The notes beneath the pieces are model-generated. The model was not told where the DNA came from. It searched no databases and saw nothing but the letters and a program-made list of their open reading frames with translations. A stretch of DNA of 64,000 nt from Pseudomonadales bacterium (GTDB lineage Bacteria; Pseudomonadota; Gammaproteobacteria; Pseudomonadales; Azotimanducaceae), in assembly GCA_022825925.1 (NCBI GenBank), contig JAJDVW010000142.1, forward strand, positions 1-64,000. Direction: 5' to 3'. The position numbers and the translations under genes were made by a program. Position 1 is the stretch's first letter, and the number at the start of each line of letters is the position of its first letter. This document shows positions 63,001-64,000 of the stretch, in pieces.

Positions 63001-63909
63001 TTGGCATTGTTCGATCAGGCCGCGAAACTCGTCGAGCCCGCGCGCGTGCTGACGATCGCAGGGATCGTCGTCGGCATCGCCGTCACGCTCGCCCAGGGCG
63101 CGTGGTTCTTCGCCGTCAGCCCCGATGCCGAGCGGGTCTCCTCCGCGCCGGCGGCCCCGGGGGATGCGGCGCCCGGCGTCGACATCGAGCGCATCGCCGC
63201 GTCGCACCTGTTCGGCCGGCCGGGGTCCCGCGCCGCATCGGCGTCCGCACTGGACAAGACCCCGGACACGAGGCTCAACCTCGTGCTCGCGGCGGTGTTC
63301 GAGGCGAGCGACCCCGATGCCTCCGTGGCGGTCATCGGGACGGGGGGCCGGGCCGCGGAGATCTATCGGGTCGGCGACTCGATTCCGGGCGGGGCGCGGC
63401 TAGCCGAGGTGCACTCCGACCTCGTCGTGATCAGTCGCGGCGGGGTGCGGGAAGCGCTCCGGTTCAACGACCTGCCGCTGACGGCCGGCACGGGGGGCGC
63501 CGGGCAAGAACCCGCGATCGCGCGCCCGACCCCCGAGCGGTCGCTCCCGGACGCCGCGCCCGACGACGCGCCGCGCTACCGCGGCCAGACCGAGACCGCG
63601 CGCTCGGTGGTCGCCGCCTACCGGACGCGACTGCGGGAGAACCCCGAACAGGCGCTCAGCGACATCGGCCTGCAGGCCGTGTCCCCGTCCGAGACCCGGG
63701 GTTACCGCGTCGGGTCCCTCGCCCACGCGCCGCAACTGGCGCAGACCGGCCTGCAGGCCGGTGACGTGATCGTCTCGGTCAACGGGCGTCCGGTCGGCGA
63801 CGTGCGCAGGGACCGCATGGAGATCGACAACGTCCTCGCCGCCGGGGCCGCCCGGCTCGAAGTCCAGCGCGGCGAGCGCCGCTTCTTCGTGCAGGCGTCC
63901 CTGCGGTAG
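63001..63909 (+). CDS. gspC: Type II secretion system protein C (GspC)
   Basis: GspC links the outer-membrane secretin to the inner-membrane platform. The 302-residue protein has one N-terminal helix (VLTIAGIVVGIAVTLAQGAWFF), the homology region with ASHLFGRPG and the following beta-sandwich (LNLVLAAVFEASDPDASVAVIG), and a C-terminal PDZ domain (GLQAGDVIVSVNGRPVGD). The start is uncertain: TTG at 63001 or 63007, or GTG at 63046. No ATG is suitable. Adjacent gspN and the following exported protein support the call. Confidence 0.88.
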   Translation: MALFDQAAKLVEPARVLTIAGIVVGIAVTLAQGAWFFAVSPDAERVSSAPAAPGDAAPGVDIERIAASHLFGRPGSRAASASALDKTPDTRLNLVLAAVFEASDPDASVAVIGTGGRAAEIYRVGDSIPGGARLAEVHSDLVVISRGGVREALRFNDLPLTAGTGGAGQEPAIARPTPERSLPDAAPDDAPRYRGQTETARSVVAAYRTRLRENPEQALSDIGLQAVSPSETRGYRVGSLAHAPQLAQTGLQAGDVIVSVNGRPVGDVRRDRMEIDNVLAAGAARLEVQRGERRFFVQASLR

Positions 63910-63915
63910 CAGCCG

Positions 63916-64000
63916 ATGCGACTCCTGCGGGCAGCGTCGATGGCGTGCATCGTCGCCGGCGGATGGCTGGCGACGCCGGTGGCCGACGCCCAGCAGACCC
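63916..64000 (+). CDS. gspD: Start of a probable secretin gene (GspD), 3' partial
   Basis: Only 28 codons are present: a basic start (MRLLRAASM), a hydrophobic core (ACIVAGGWLATPVA) and a likely cleavage site after DAQ. The signal peptide and position right after gspC fit the type II secretin GspD. Identity is inferred from context and cannot be checked within the window. Confidence 0.5.
   Translation, partial: MRLLRAASMACIVAGGWLATPVADAQQT

Overview
The window is a GC-rich chromosome segment from a gammaproteobacterium. The order lpxB-rnhB-dnaE-tilS, pyrG-kdsA-eno-ftsB-truD, nlpD, fdxA, mutS, recA-recX-alaS-lysC-csrA-tRNA-Ser, then dapD-dapE and type II secretion genes, is the familiar gammaproteobacterial arrangement. 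LpxB and KdsA show a lipopolysaccharide-bearing outer membrane. I cannot name the genus. Genes are tightly packed, and many neighbours overlap by ATGA or GTGA.

Layout. (1) 1-11300 is a defence island with visibly lower GC: a type I restriction-modification operon (hsdM, cut by the window edge, hsdS, hsdR) ending in a YgjP-like metallohydrolase, then an opposing SIR2-HerA pair. It abuts the 3' end of a tRNA-Ser(GCU) gene, a classic island attachment site. (2) 11302-34745 is conserved housekeeping: csrA, lysC, alaS, recX, recA with a LexA-box promoter, divergent mutS, fdxA, nlpD, a 267-bp palindromic MITE-like element, a DUF368/PopT membrane protein, truD, ftsB, eno, kdsA, pyrG, tilS, dnaE, rnhB and lpxB. 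surE, pcm and rpoS are absent from their usual places beside nlpD. (3) 34884-50884 is a more plastic stretch: a GT2-GtrA fusion, a hendecad-repeat coiled-coil protein, a possible roadblock-like protein, an acyl-CoA ligase and a 2-hydroxyacid dehydrogenase, a phosphopantetheinyl transferase, a SulP remnant, a choice-of-anchor B lipoprotein, a glycosyltransferase-sulfotransferase fusion with a second sulfotransferase, a breakpoint joining two gene fragments (one ParA-like), a DUF2235 hydrolase and a POT-family transporter.

(4) 50960-56555 is the most interesting part. A leftward unit encodes two ferritin-like diiron paralogues (one with a full ligand set, one that has lost all four carboxylates), two small paralogous proteins, an FmdB-type zinc ribbon and a Rieske oxygenase. 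Divergent from it are a HIT protein and a rubredoxin. The active/inactive paralogue pairing recalls the alpha/beta subunits of bacterial multicomponent monooxygenases, but this is a different protein family. I propose it as an undescribed multicomponent oxygenase or redox system; this is inference. (5) 56573-64000 holds a pentapeptide-like beta-helix protein, a DUF3108 protein, a GST, an exported methyltransferase-like protein, dapD-dapE for lysine/diaminopimelate synthesis, and the start of a type II secretion cluster (gspN, gspC, and the first codons of a probable gspD).
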